Below, piece by piece: positions 51,308 to 59,705 of a stretch of 64,000 nucleotides of DNA (positions are counted from its first letter, which is position 1; every line of letters starts with the position of its first letter). Source of the stretch: Arthrobacter sp. StoSoilA2 (GTDB taxonomy: Bacteria; Actinomycetota; Actinomycetes; Actinomycetales; Micrococcaceae); NCBI RefSeq assembly GCF_019977195.1, contig NZ_AP024643.1, positions 3,100,001 through 3,164,000 on the forward strand. Reading direction: 5' to 3'. Made by a program: the position numbers and the translations under genes. The notes below the pieces were generated by a model, which did no database searches, was not told where the DNA came from, and saw nothing but the letters and a program-made list of their open reading frames with translations.

Positions 51308-52945
51308 CTAGCGCTTCTGCTTGACGATCTTTTCCTGGTCGACGTCGCCGCCGGAAATCGCTTCGTGCTCTTCGTGGCCGGCGCCAACCAGACGGTCGTC
51401 GCCTTCACCGAAGAAGCCCTTCTTGAAGGAAACGATTGCTTCCTTCAAGGCTGCGGCGGTGTCGTCATCCAGGACGTTGGTCTGAGCCAGCGTGGTCAGG
51501 ATGGAGGACTTGTGCTTCAGGTGCTCCAGGAACTCGGACTCGAAGCGGCTGATGTCTTCAACCGGGACGTCGTCCAGGTAGCCGTTGGTGCCGGCCCAGA
51601 TGGAAACAACCTGGTCCTCAACCGGGAACGGTGAGTACTGGCCCTGCTTGAGCAGTTCCATCAGGCGTGCGCCACGGGTCAGCTGCTGGCGGGAAGCCGC
51701 ATCCAGGTCAGAGGCGAACATGGCGAATGCCTGCATGTCGCGGTACTGGGCCAGGTCCAGCTTCAAGGTACCGGAGACCTTCTTCATGGACTTGACCTGG
51801 GCAGCGCCGCCAACGCGGGAGACGGACACACCAACGTCAACAGCAGGGCGCTGGTTGGCGTTGAAGAGGTCCGACTGGAGGAAGATCTGACCATCCGTGA
51901 TGGAAATCACGTTGGTGGGGATGTAGGCGGAAACGTCGTTTGCCTTGGTTTCGACGATCGGAAGACCGGTCATCGAGCCTGCGCCGAGCTCGTCGGAGAG
52001 CTTTGCGCAACGCTCCAGCAAGCGGGAGTGCAAGTAGAAGACGTCACCGGGGTAAGCTTCGCGTCCCGGCGGACGACGCAGCAGCAGCGACACGGCGCGG
52101 TAGGCTTCAGCCTGCTTGGACAGGTCATCGAAGATCACCAGAACGTGCTTGCCACCGTACATCCAGTGCTGGCCGATGGCCGAGCCTGCATACGGTGCCA
52201 GGTACTTGAATCCGGCGGGGTCCGAGGCCGGGGAGGCCACGATGGTGGTGTACTCCAGCGCGCCGTGGTCCTCAAGGGTCTGGCGTACTGCGGCAATGGT
52301 GGAAGCCTTCTGGCCAACACCAACGTAGACGCAACGTACCTGCTTGGTAACATCGCCGGAAGCCCAGTTGGCCTTCTGGTTGATGATGGTGTCCACAGCG
52401 ATTGCGGTCTTGCCGGTCTGGCGGTCACCAATGATCAGCTGACGCTGGCCGCGGCCGATCGGAATCATGGCGTCGATAGCCTTGAGGCCGGTCTGCATCG
52501 GCTCGTGAACCGACTTGCGCTCGGTGACGCCCGGAGCCTGGAGTTCCAGTGCACGGGTGGTCTCGGCCTTGATCTCGCCGAGGTCGTCGATCGGCTGGCC
52601 CAGCGGGTCGACAACGCGACCGAGGAAGGCATCGCCAACCGGAACGGACAGGATCTCACCGGTGCGGTGAACTTCCTGGCCTTCTTCGATACCGGTGAAG
52701 TCACCGAGGATAATGACACCGATCTCGCGGACGTCAAGGTTCTGGGCGAGGCCCAGCGTGCCATCTTCGAAGCGAAGCAGCTCGTTCGCCATGACCGAGG
52801 GAAGACCCTCAACACGGGCGATGCCGTCACTTGCGGTGGTCACACGACCAACCTCTACGCGCTCTGCGTTTCCGGGTTCGTAGGACGCCGCGAACTCGTT
52901 CAACGCATTACGGACGTCGTCGGCGTTGATGGTCAATTCGGCCAT
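51308..52945 (-). CDS. atpA: ATP synthase F1 alpha subunit
   Basis: A 545-residue non-catalytic nucleotide-binding subunit: P-loop GDRQTGKTAIAVDTI, VLVIFDDLSKQAEAYR and the arginine-finger region ISVTDGQ-type ISITDGQIFLQSDLF. The acidic, charged C-terminal tail (EEHEAISGGDVDQEKIVKQK) is longer than in E. coli, as in other Actinobacteria. Start ATG after CAGGGA. Confidence 0.97.
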   Translation of the reverse strand: MAELTINADDVRNALNEFAASYEPGNAERVEVGRVTTASDGIARVEGLPSVMANELLRFEDGTLGLAQNLDVREIGVIILGDFTGIEEGQEVHRTGEILSVPVGDAFLGRVVDPLGQPIDDLGEIKAETTRALELQAPGVTERKSVHEPMQTGLKAIDAMIPIGRGQRQLIIGDRQTGKTAIAVDTIINQKANWASGDVTKQVRCVYVGVGQKASTIAAVRQTLEDHGALEYTTIVASPASDPAGFKYLAPYAGSAIGQHWMYGGKHVLVIFDDLSKQAEAYRAVSLLLRRPPGREAYPGDVFYLHSRLLERCAKLSDELGAGSMTGLPIVETKANDVSAYIPTNVISITDGQIFLQSDLFNANQRPAVDVGVSVSRVGGAAQVKSMKKVSGTLKLDLAQYRDMQAFAMFASDLDAASRQQLTRGARLMELLKQGQYSPFPVEDQVVSIWAGTNGYLDDVPVEDISRFESEFLEHLKHKSSILTTLAQTNVLDDDTAAALKEAIVSFKKGFFGEGDDRLVGAGHEEHEAISGGDVDQEKIVKQKR

Positions 52946-53030
52946 CTGCAGTCCCTGCTCTCCTGTTTTCGTGATCATCGTTGCTCACGATGACCGGGTT
53001 TTATATCAGTTAAGTTGTGCTTTGTCTTCG

Positions 53031-53858
53031 CTAGACAGCGAGCTGACGGCGGAGGTCGGTCAGGCGGCCGATAACAGAAGCGTCAAGCACTTCATCACCC
53101 ACCTGAACCCGGATTCCACCAATCAGGCGGGGGTCAACATTGACGTTGACCTTCAGCTCGCGGCCGTACAGGGCATTCAGCCCGGCCTGCAGACGGCTGG
53201 CCTGCGTTTCCGTCAACGGACGGGTAACGCTGACAGTTGCAATCCAGCGCTGCTGACGCTTGGCTGCAAGCTTGGCGAAGGACTCGACGAGCTTGCTCGG
53301 CTTGACACCGCGCGGCTGAGTTACGGCCTGGCCAATGAGAACCTTTGCTTCCTCGCTGCTGCCAGGAACAAGTTTCTCGGCCAGGACCACCTTGGCCGCG
53401 GCGGATGCCTGCGGCTCAGACAGAGCACGTTGTACTTCGTGGCTGGAAGCGACGGCCTGGTTGAAAGCAAACAGATCGTTTTCCAGCTCTTCCAGCCCCG
53501 TAATACCAGAGGCAGAAACGGCCGACTTGTTTTCAGCTACGGCAATGACAACCGTGGCGGCAAGAGTCTCGAGTGCATCGCCGATATCGCGTGCAGATGC
53601 CCAGCGCAAGCCAGCCAGTCCGCCCGCGATTTCAGCAGCATCAGCGGAGACTTTTCCGCTAACCAGCTGCTTGACCAGCGCCGACTTCTCGTCTCCACTA
53701 CGGGACGGGTCAGTCAGGGCGCGGCGCAAGCCAGCCGAGCTGTCCACCGTTCCCAGGATTCCGAAGAGGTCCTTTGCCAACTGCAGCGAGGCAAAAGGAA
53801 GCTTGGCTTCCAACTGCGCCAGCGCCGTGGTCAGCGATTCGCTCGATATACCTGCCAT
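53031..53858 (-). CDS. atpH: ATP synthase delta subunit
   Basis: A 275-residue delta subunit, longer than the 180 residues of E. coli OSCP-like delta. The C-terminal consensus VTVNVDPRLIGGIRVQVGDE-type KVNVNVDPRLIGGIRVQVGD is present. Its ATG overlaps the atpF stop (TAATG). Confidence 0.94.
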   Translation of the reverse strand: MAGISSESLTTALAQLEAKLPFASLQLAKDLFGILGTVDSSAGLRRALTDPSRSGDEKSALVKQLVSGKVSADAAEIAGGLAGLRWASARDIGDALETLAATVVIAVAENKSAVSASGITGLEELENDLFAFNQAVASSHEVQRALSEPQASAAAKVVLAEKLVPGSSEEAKVLIGQAVTQPRGVKPSKLVESFAKLAAKRQQRWIATVSVTRPLTETQASRLQAGLNALYGRELKVNVNVDPRLIGGIRVQVGDEVLDASVIGRLTDLRRQLAV

Positions 53859-54415
53859 TACTTAGCTGCACCTGCGTTCTGGGTCTCCAGATCTGCCAGG
53901 AAGCGGTCCACAACGCGTGCGGCACGCTCATCATCAGTGAGTGCTTCACCAACGATGCGGCCAGCCAACGTGGTAGCCAAAGTGCCAACCTCTGAGCGAA
54001 GCGAGACAACGGCTGCCTGGCGCTCGGACTCAATGGCAGCGTGTGCCTGCTCGGTGATGCGGGCAGACTCGGCAGCAGCCTTGGCCTTGAGGTCCGCGAG
54101 GATCTGGGCGCCTTCAGCGCGTGCTTCTTCGCGGATCCGGTTGGCTTCGGCGCGGGCGTCGGTGAGCTGCTGCTTGTACTCTTCAAGAGCTGCAGAAGCT
54201 TCGGCCTGTGCCTTTTCTGCCTTTGCGATGCCACCTTCAATCGCTTCGGCGCGCTCTGCGAAGGTCTTCTCGAACATCGGGACAATGAACTTGACCACGA
54301 TGTACAGGAGGACAGCAAAGCCGACGAGGACGACGCCCATTTCCCAAACATTGGGAACGAGAGGGTTAGCGGCCTCTTCGCCTTCAGTGGCGGCTGAGAT
54401 GATCAGCTGATTCAT
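53858..54415 (-). CDS. atpF: ATP synthase F0 b subunit
   Basis: A 185-residue stator stalk: one helix (WEMGVVLVGFAVLLYIVVKF) then a long Ala/Glu/Arg coiled coil. Separate from delta here, unlike the b-delta fusion of mycobacteria. Confidence 0.95.
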   Translation of the reverse strand: MNQLIISAATEGEEAANPLVPNVWEMGVVLVGFAVLLYIVVKFIVPMFEKTFAERAEAIEGGIAKAEKAQAEASAALEEYKQQLTDARAEANRIREEARAEGAQILADLKAKAAAESARITEQAHAAIESERQAAVVSLRSEVGTLATTLAGRIVGEALTDDERAARVVDRFLADLETQNAGAAK

Positions 54416-54471
54416 ATTTCACCCGTCCTATCTACTCGGTTGCGGAATTCGCTTTGTTCGAAAGTCGAAGA

Positions 54472-54675
54472 CTAGAGAACGAAAGCGAAGACGAGGCCGA
54501 GGATGGCAAGAGCTTCGGTCAGTGCCAGACCAAGGAATGCGATCGGCTGCAGCACGCGCTGAGCTTCCGGCTGACGAGCAACACCGTTGATGTAAGCCGC
54601 GAATACGAGACCCACACCGATACCACCGCCGATTGCGGACAGACCGTAACCTACGAGGTTGAGATTGCCTTCCAT
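54472..54675 (-). CDS. atpE: ATP synthase F0 c subunit
   Basis: A 67-residue hairpin forming the proton-carrying ring. Polar loop ARQPEAQR joins two helices; the proton-binding Glu54 is in LTEALAILG. It has an A-rich binding site (AAAGGAAAAAA) as expected for the most highly translated gene of the operon. Confidence 0.97.
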   Translation of the reverse strand: MEGNLNLVGYGLSAIGGGIGVGLVFAAYINGVARQPEAQRVLQPIAFLGLALTEALAILGLVFAFVL

Positions 54676-54691
54676 TTTTTTCCTTTCAAGA

Positions 54692-54707
54692 TGCCACCCA
54701 TGTGGCA
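54692..54707. promoter_or_regulatory. Small hairpin before atpE
   Basis: TGCCAC-CCAT-GTGGCA, plus a second TCCCC/GGGGA stem at 54728-54741, in the 77-bp atpB-atpE gap. Such stems can stabilise the downstream mRNA; no T-run follows on the minus strand, so they are not terminators of the operon. Confidence 0.4.
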
Positions 54708-54752
54708 GGTTGTTTGGTTTACTTCAATCCCCTCAAGGGGAAGTTTTTGAGC

Positions 54753-55553
54753 CTAGTGGCTGTCGGCGTGCAGGGCGCCTTCAATGTAGATCGCGGTCAG
54801 CAGCGTGAACACGTAGGCCTGCAGGGCCATGATGAGGGCCTCGAGCATGTACATGGCGATAGCGCCAACAAGGACGAGAACCGAGGTGCCCTTCAAAAGG
54901 ACGTTCTCCTGCATGATCAGGAACTCAATACCGGAACCGGCGAGCATGACGATCAGGTGGCCGGCCAGCATGGTCGCGAACAGACGGAGGCTGTGCGTAA
55001 CGGGGCGGACCAGGAAGTTGGAGATGATTTCAATCGGAACAACGATCGGCAGGATGTACCACGGCACACCGGAGGGAACGGTTGCGAGCTTGAAATACTT
55101 CAGCCCGTTCTTCTTGATGCCAATGGCAATCCAGGTGAAGTACACGATGCCGGCCAGCACATAGGCGCCGCCAACGTGCGAGAAGCTCGGGAGCTGGATC
55201 AGCGGGATGGCGCCGTAGATGTTGTTCACCAGAATGAAGAAGAACAAGCTGAACAACAGCGGGACGTACTTGATGAAGTCCTTGCCGCCGATGATGTCCT
55301 TGGCGATGCTGTTGCGGACGAAGCCATAGGCCATTTCGCCTGCGAACTGCAGCTTGCCGGGAACCAGCTGCTGCTTACGTGCAGCGAGGATGAAGAATGT
55401 AGCGATAATGACGACCGAAAGGATCACCAGCAGCATCTGCTTGGAGAAGCCATCGTGCGCACCCCAAGGCAGGATTGCCGGCAGGTGCATTTCGTCGATT
55501 CCGGGTGGGGTGAATGACCCCGAATCCTGGGCGGGGAGCGCAAGCGCGATCAA
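54753..55553 (-). CDS. atpB: ATP synthase F0 a subunit
   Basis: A 266-residue membrane subunit; the essential Arg is in RPVTHSLRLFATMLAGH, followed by LIMALQAYVFTLLTAIYI. Start is TTG at 55553 with GAGAGGAAA upstream, giving the usual length. Confidence 0.95.
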   Translation of the reverse strand: MIALALPAQDSGSFTPPGIDEMHLPAILPWGAHDGFSKQMLLVILSVVIIATFFILAARKQQLVPGKLQFAGEMAYGFVRNSIAKDIIGGKDFIKYVPLLFSLFFFILVNNIYGAIPLIQLPSFSHVGGAYVLAGIVYFTWIAIGIKKNGLKYFKLATVPSGVPWYILPIVVPIEIISNFLVRPVTHSLRLFATMLAGHLIVMLAGSGIEFLIMQENVLLKGTSVLVLVGAIAMYMLEALIMALQAYVFTLLTAIYIEGALHADSH

Positions 55554-55634
55554 CGCGTTTCCTCTCTGCTGTGTCCATCATTGGGCATTGGTTGGAAGCC
55601 GGACGCGCTCGACGCATCCATATTCCGTGTGAAA

Positions 55635-55970
55635 TTATTTGGCATTACTGTCCCCGTCCGTGGACGGACCGCTGTCTGCGTTGCTCTCGCCAGAAGAAGA
55701 GCTTTGCCTGGTGAGGCCGTGCATATGGGAAAGATAGAACCCTCCTGCGGCTCCCAGCAGAGCGCCAAGGAGCACAATCCAGCGGGTCCCCCACAGATTA
55801 TCCAGACCCCAGCCTATCAAACTCCAGACAATGATCCCGCCAACGATGTAGCTGAAGACGGCGATGCCGGCGTTGTATCCACCATCGTTTCCGGCGTCGG
55901 CAGAATCGTTGGCCGAACCTTGCGACGGAGTGTGGCTTGACAGCTGGGACTTGCGCTTACGCAGAGACAT
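55635..55970 (-). CDS. AtpZ-like membrane protein
   Basis: A 111-residue protein with a polar N-terminus and two helices (AVFSYIVGGIIVWSLIGWGL, WIVLLGALLGAAGGFYLSHM) matching the AtpZ/ATPase-gene1 pattern. It lies between AtpI-like and atpB and overlaps the former by 14 bases. AtpZ proteins help ATP synthase assembly or supply Mg/Ca. ATG at 55970 follows GGGTGG. Confidence 0.75.
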   Translation of the reverse strand: MSLRKRKSQLSSHTPSQGSANDSADAGNDGGYNAGIAVFSYIVGGIIVWSLIGWGLDNLWGTRWIVLLGALLGAAGGFYLSHMHGLTRQSSSSGESNADSGPSTDGDSNAK

Positions 55971-56448
55971 CCGTACCACCCTTCCCATCCGCAGGATCGT
56001 TGTAGATCTGGAGGCGGGCTTTGCTGAAACCGTAAATCTCTGCAGACTGCCAAAGGATGACAGCCACAACTGCGCCGATGACGAACCATCGGCCGTGCAA
56101 CCAGGCAGGAGTACCGATCACAAAGAGGATCACGGCAAAGCCGACGACTTTTACGAAGTACGTCGCCACGAACAGGCCGACCGCGCCGGAAGGATTATTG
56201 CGGCCAACGAAATGACCGATCAGAAGGCTGATCGCAAAGAAGAGCATGACCAGCGCGGCACCGAATGCTGCTGAAAGCGCACCTTGGCCACCATTCATGA
56301 ACGCTGCGACGATACTCGTCACGAGCAATCCGGCCAGAGCAGCAGCGGAGCTCAAGAGCAGCAAGCGCAGCCACAGGTTGGAGGTTTCCCCGGAAACTCC
56401 AACAGCACGTTTACCGGACGGGCGTCCGGAATCGGCGTTGGATGTCAT
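55957..56448 (-). CDS. AtpI-like membrane protein, first gene of the atp operon
   Basis: A 163-residue protein with four helices and the AtpI layout (LLLSSAAALAGLLVTSIVAA, GAALVMLFFAISLLIGHFVG, then two more). It occupies the Rv1303 position. AtpI assists c-ring assembly in other bacteria. Weak sequence conservation, so the call rests partly on position. Confidence 0.75.
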   Translation of the reverse strand: MTSNADSGRPSGKRAVGVSGETSNLWLRLLLLSSAAALAGLLVTSIVAAFMNGGQGALSAAFGAALVMLFFAISLLIGHFVGRNNPSGAVGLFVATYFVKVVGFAVILFVIGTPAWLHGRWFVIGAVVAVILWQSAEIYGFSKARLQIYNDPADGKGGTDVSA

Positions 56449-56465
56449 GGGGATACCAATCCTCG

Positions 56466-56479
56466 TGGCACGGGTGCCA
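56466..56479. promoter_or_regulatory. Dyad in the atp operon leader
   Basis: TGGCAC-GG-GTGCCA, 17 bases before the first atp-operon ATG. Confidence 0.4.
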
Positions 56480-56524
56480 TATTCTCAAAGTGGGGTTACG
56501 GGCGAGTGACTGTCCGCAGAAAGA

Positions 56525-56530
56525 ATTCTA
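56525..56530 (-). promoter_or_regulatory. Candidate -10 box of the atp operon
   Basis: TAGAAT on the minus strand in the 113-bp gap after the wecA-like gene; it would give a leader of about 65 bases containing the dyad. No clear -35. Confidence 0.4.
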
Positions 56531-56561
56531 CATGAGATAGAACTGTGACCATAACCGGAAG

Positions 56562-57680
56562 TCATGAGCGCTCCCCCGGGCCCTCGGTATTCCGCGTGAA
56601 GTACGGCCATGCGGTAACAGCGGCCATGACGAGAGCAGCAACAACCACCACGATCAACACAATCTGCCAGGGGAACACTGCGAACGCCACCCCGCCGAAC
56701 GCCAGGATGCACGTCCAGACATAAAGCATGACGACGGCGGTGCGGTGCGAGTAGCCGAGGTCCACCAGCTTGTGATGGAGGTGCCCACGGTCTGCGGACC
56801 AAGGAGACTGTCCCCGGGCGGTCCTGCGAACCACTGCCATTCCGAAATCCAGGAGCGGAAGGGACAGCACGGCGAACGGCAGGAGGATCGGGATGATCGT
56901 CGGGATGCCGTTGGCGCGGTCATAGAGCCCGGATCCGATTTGCCCCGTTGCCACTACGCCGGCTGAAGCCATGAGGAGACCGATGAGCATGGCACCGGAG
57001 TCCCCCATGAAGATCTTGGCAGGAAACCAGTTGTGCGGCAGGAATCCTATGCAGCCGCCCACCAGGATCGCCATCAGGAGTGTCGCAAGGTCTGAATTGT
57101 CAGTGGATGGGTTGTTCCGATGAACCCAGTACGCGGTGAGGAAGAAGGCCCCGCCGCCTATGGTGGCTACACCGGCAGCCAATCCATCCAGCCCATCAAT
57201 GAAGTTGACGGCGTTCATGGTGGTAACAATCAGCCCTGCTGTCAGGACAATCTGGACGAGCTCGGATTCAATCACGATCGGTTCGGGGATGAACGGAACC
57301 ACGGACATCCTCACACCCCAAATGGCGACGATGAAAGCCGCTGCTGCCTGCCCCAGGAGCTTGATCCACCAGCGGATATCGAGGATGTCGTCCGCGACCC
57401 CCACTGCGACGATCACGACTGCTCCGGCCAAGATGCCCCACGGAGCATCGTTATGCCTGAATATGTCCTTCACGAAGAACGAGTTGCTTGCCACCACAAG
57501 GGCAACAAAAAAGCCTGCAAAGATGCCAAGCCCGCCCAGTTTTGAGATGAGTGCGGAGTGCATGTCCCTGCTGCGGATGGGACGGTAAAGCCGTAATTTG
57601 TTTCCGAGTACGCGGGCTCCCCACGTGCCGGCATAGGACACCAAGGCAGCCGTGAGCGCCATCAGCAGGTACATAATCAT
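56562..57680 (-). CDS. wecA: MraY/WecA-family undecaprenyl-phosphate glycosyl-1-phosphate transferase
   Basis: A 372-residue membrane enzyme with about 11 helices. Family motifs: GGLGIFAGF, the catalytic DDILDIRWWIKLLGQ, NAVNFIDGLDGLAAG, IFMGDSGAMLIG and RGHLHHKLVDLGYSHR (the His-rich loop that separates WecA from MraY). It starts an envelope glycan by moving GlcNAc-1-phosphate to undecaprenyl phosphate. Matches Rv1302 (rfe/wecA) in gene order. Start ATG with GGAG seven bases upstream. Confidence 0.92.
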   Translation of the reverse strand: MIMYLLMALTAALVSYAGTWGARVLGNKLRLYRPIRSRDMHSALISKLGGLGIFAGFFVALVVASNSFFVKDIFRHNDAPWGILAGAVVIVAVGVADDILDIRWWIKLLGQAAAAFIVAIWGVRMSVVPFIPEPIVIESELVQIVLTAGLIVTTMNAVNFIDGLDGLAAGVATIGGGAFFLTAYWVHRNNPSTDNSDLATLLMAILVGGCIGFLPHNWFPAKIFMGDSGAMLIGLLMASAGVVATGQIGSGLYDRANGIPTIIPILLPFAVLSLPLLDFGMAVVRRTARGQSPWSADRGHLHHKLVDLGYSHRTAVVMLYVWTCILAFGGVAFAVFPWQIVLIVVVVAALVMAAVTAWPYFTRNTEGPGERS

Positions 57681-57921
57681 GACGCGGCTCCGGAAAGCAG
57701 CACAATGCCGGAATCAGCTGCACGGATCAACGTATGCAGCCGGTGCATCGCTGGAAAGCCGTGTAGTTCCGGGCAGGTCAAGGTGTGGATTTCTGTCTGT
57801 CGATAAATGGAACTACTCCGTCGCCATGCCTGCACCGGCTGTGCCAAATGATGCTGGGATTTCTGTGGACTCTAGTCACGATACTAATGCCAATGGTCGT
57901 GGCCACCGGCGTGACGCAGCC

Positions 57922-57945
57922 GCAAAACTACAGCTGATGTGCTGT
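57922..57945 (-). terminator. Terminator after the GT2 gene
   Basis: On the minus strand CTACAGC (57945-57939) and GCTGTAG (57932-57926) form a stem followed by TTTT. The 282-bp region 57681-57962 also must contain the wecA-like gene's promoter, but I could not place it with confidence. Confidence 0.55.
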
Positions 57946-57962
57946 AGCCACGCGGCCGGCTT

Positions 57963-58919
57963 CTACCTGGCAGGCTCCTGGACGTTACGCAGGGCGTAGA
58001 TCCCCTTGAGCACTTCGGCATTGGACCGGGGCGCCCTCAAACTATGGCGCAGGCCCTTGAACAAGCCATCAAGCAGTACCTTGCGGTTTGACGACGCAGC
58101 AATGGTCTTGGCCCAATTGCGTAGCGAAGCTCCCGTAAAGAGGACCTTTTCCCAAGGAGCCAGGGCGTTGGATCTCGTGTAGACCCAGAGCTTGTTACGA
58201 ACTTCGTAGTAGAACCGGGGGCCGGGGTCCGCCCCTGCATCTCCAAACACTTTGGTGTGATGACTGGCAATCGACGCATTGGTAGCCAGGGCAGTTCCCC
58301 GGCGCGAAACCCTGGCCGTGTATTCGAGGTCATCGTTCCAGATGAAGTAATCGGCAATGGGCAGTCCGTGACGCCGGATCTCGTCAGCGCGAATCAGGAC
58401 AGAGACGAAGGATGCGCTGCGGATCTGAACCGCTCCGAGCCGGGCAGCCGTGCTGCGCGCCGCCTCGCTGGCACCGATGCGTGGACGCATGCGGTTCATT
58501 GGGTGGTCGCGACCATCCGTCCACACCACCCGGCTGGCGATGAACGCGGGAGCTTCCCCGGTTTCCTGTTCATAAGCCTCGGACACATCCAGCGCCTCGC
58601 GAAGTGCGCCGGGCTGCGGTTCGGTGTCGTCGTCCATGATCCAGACGTGGTCAGCACCGTGGTCCAGGACTGCGCGCTCCATGCCCACAACAAATCCCCC
58701 GGCGCCGCCCACATTGGCGTTGAGCGTAACAACGTCCGTGGGCACAGGGCCCCGATAGGCCCTGAGGAATTCCGCAGTTTCGTCTGTGGACGCGTTGTCC
58801 ACGACGACGACGGCGTCCGGCACCTCGGTCCCGGCGGTGATTCCGGCCAAGGTGGTCTCAAGGAGTTCACGCCGGTTATAGGTCACCACAACGGCGACCA
58901 CAACGGGTTTGGACATCAT
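57963..58919 (-). CDS. Glycosyltransferase family 2 (GlfT/rhamnosyltransferase-like)
   Basis: A 318-residue GT-A enzyme: VVVTYNRRELLETTLAGI, VVDNASTDET, NVGGAGGFVVGM, metal-binding WIMDDDTEP and acceptor-side WNDDLEYTAR. The GGAGGF stretch and WNDD motif resemble galactofuranosyl- and rhamnosyltransferases that extend cell-wall glycans. Follows the WecG-like gene directly. Confidence 0.88.
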   Translation of the reverse strand: MMSKPVVVAVVVTYNRRELLETTLAGITAGTEVPDAVVVVDNASTDETAEFLRAYRGPVPTDVVTLNANVGGAGGFVVGMERAVLDHGADHVWIMDDDTEPQPGALREALDVSEAYEQETGEAPAFIASRVVWTDGRDHPMNRMRPRIGASEAARSTAARLGAVQIRSASFVSVLIRADEIRRHGLPIADYFIWNDDLEYTARVSRRGTALATNASIASHHTKVFGDAGADPGPRFYYEVRNKLWVYTRSNALAPWEKVLFTGASLRNWAKTIAASSNRKVLLDGLFKGLRHSLRAPRSNAEVLKGIYALRNVQEPAR

Positions 58920-59705
58920 TTACTTGCCTTTGGTCTGGGATGGCTGGAAGTGGCGCCGAATCAACAGGCCCGCCAACTTCCACGGTTCAACAAAAACTCT
59001 GTAGGCAACACGGCCCGGATGGAGAACCAGGCGCCACGCCCATTCGAGCCCAAGGCGCCCGAGCCAACGCGGCGCGAGCTTCTGGACGCCGGCCACCTGT
59101 TCAATGGCACCGCCAACGGCACAATACACAGCGGGCGGAAACTGAGTGAGTCGCCGATGCAGCACCGTCTCCTGGAGCGGCATGCCCAGGCCCAGCAGCA
59201 CCAGTTGAGGACGGAAGCGGTCCAACCACTCCACGACAGCCATTTCCAAGGCATCGTCCCATCCTTCGCCGGGCATTCCATCTACCGTCGCATCAGGAAT
59301 GATGGTGCGCAGCCGGGCCACCGCCTGCGTATTTGCCGCCCGTCCGGCGCCGATCACGGCCACCCGTTCCAGCCCCTTCACTCCCCCAAGAGCCGGGATC
59401 CAGTCCATGGATCCAAGCCGGTAGGCCATGGGGCCTTGTCCCAGGGGCTTCAGTTGCCGTTTGTGGGCCAAGCCCCAAAGCATGGCTACCGGGGCGCCGT
59501 CGAGGAGGACGATCGAGCTTTGATCGTAAAGTGAACGGAAATCTGCGCACGAGTGGAACAGCGTAATGCTGTGAAGATTGTGTCCGAGCACAGTGCGGGT
59601 GGTTCCGGTGGAGATGAGTGCGTCCAGTGCATCGATCAATTCATTGACGCGCAGCGGAGTCGCGTCTACGTCAAGGACGGGGACGCGCTGGCGTTCCGGA
59701 ATCAT
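58920..59705 (-). CDS. WecG/TagA/CpsF family glycosyltransferase
   Basis: A 261-residue GT26 enzyme: LGHNLHSITLF, LLDGAPVAMLWGL and VLLGLGMPLQETVLHR (the family core). These enzymes add the second sugar, often ManNAc, to lipid-linked GlcNAc made by WecA/TagO. The start overlaps the TsaC/Sua5 stop (ATGA). The C-terminus is amphipathic and basic, as in membrane-associated members. Confidence 0.9.
   Translation of the reverse strand: MIPERQRVPVLDVDATPLRVNELIDALDALISTGTTRTVLGHNLHSITLFHSCADFRSLYDQSSIVLLDGAPVAMLWGLAHKRQLKPLGQGPMAYRLGSMDWIPALGGVKGLERVAVIGAGRAANTQAVARLRTIIPDATVDGMPGEGWDDALEMAVVEWLDRFRPQLVLLGLGMPLQETVLHRRLTQFPPAVYCAVGGAIEQVAGVQKLAPRWLGRLGLEWAWRLVLHPGRVAYRVFVEPWKLAGLLIRRHFQPSQTKGK

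Noticed and set aside
52926..54410. Plus-strand open frame of nearly 500 codons
   Set aside because: Antisense to atpH and atpF; no family resemblance and no ribosome binding site.
58257..59534. Plus-strand open frame of about 425 codons
   Set aside because: Antisense to the GT2 and WecG genes; composition is that of a shadow frame.
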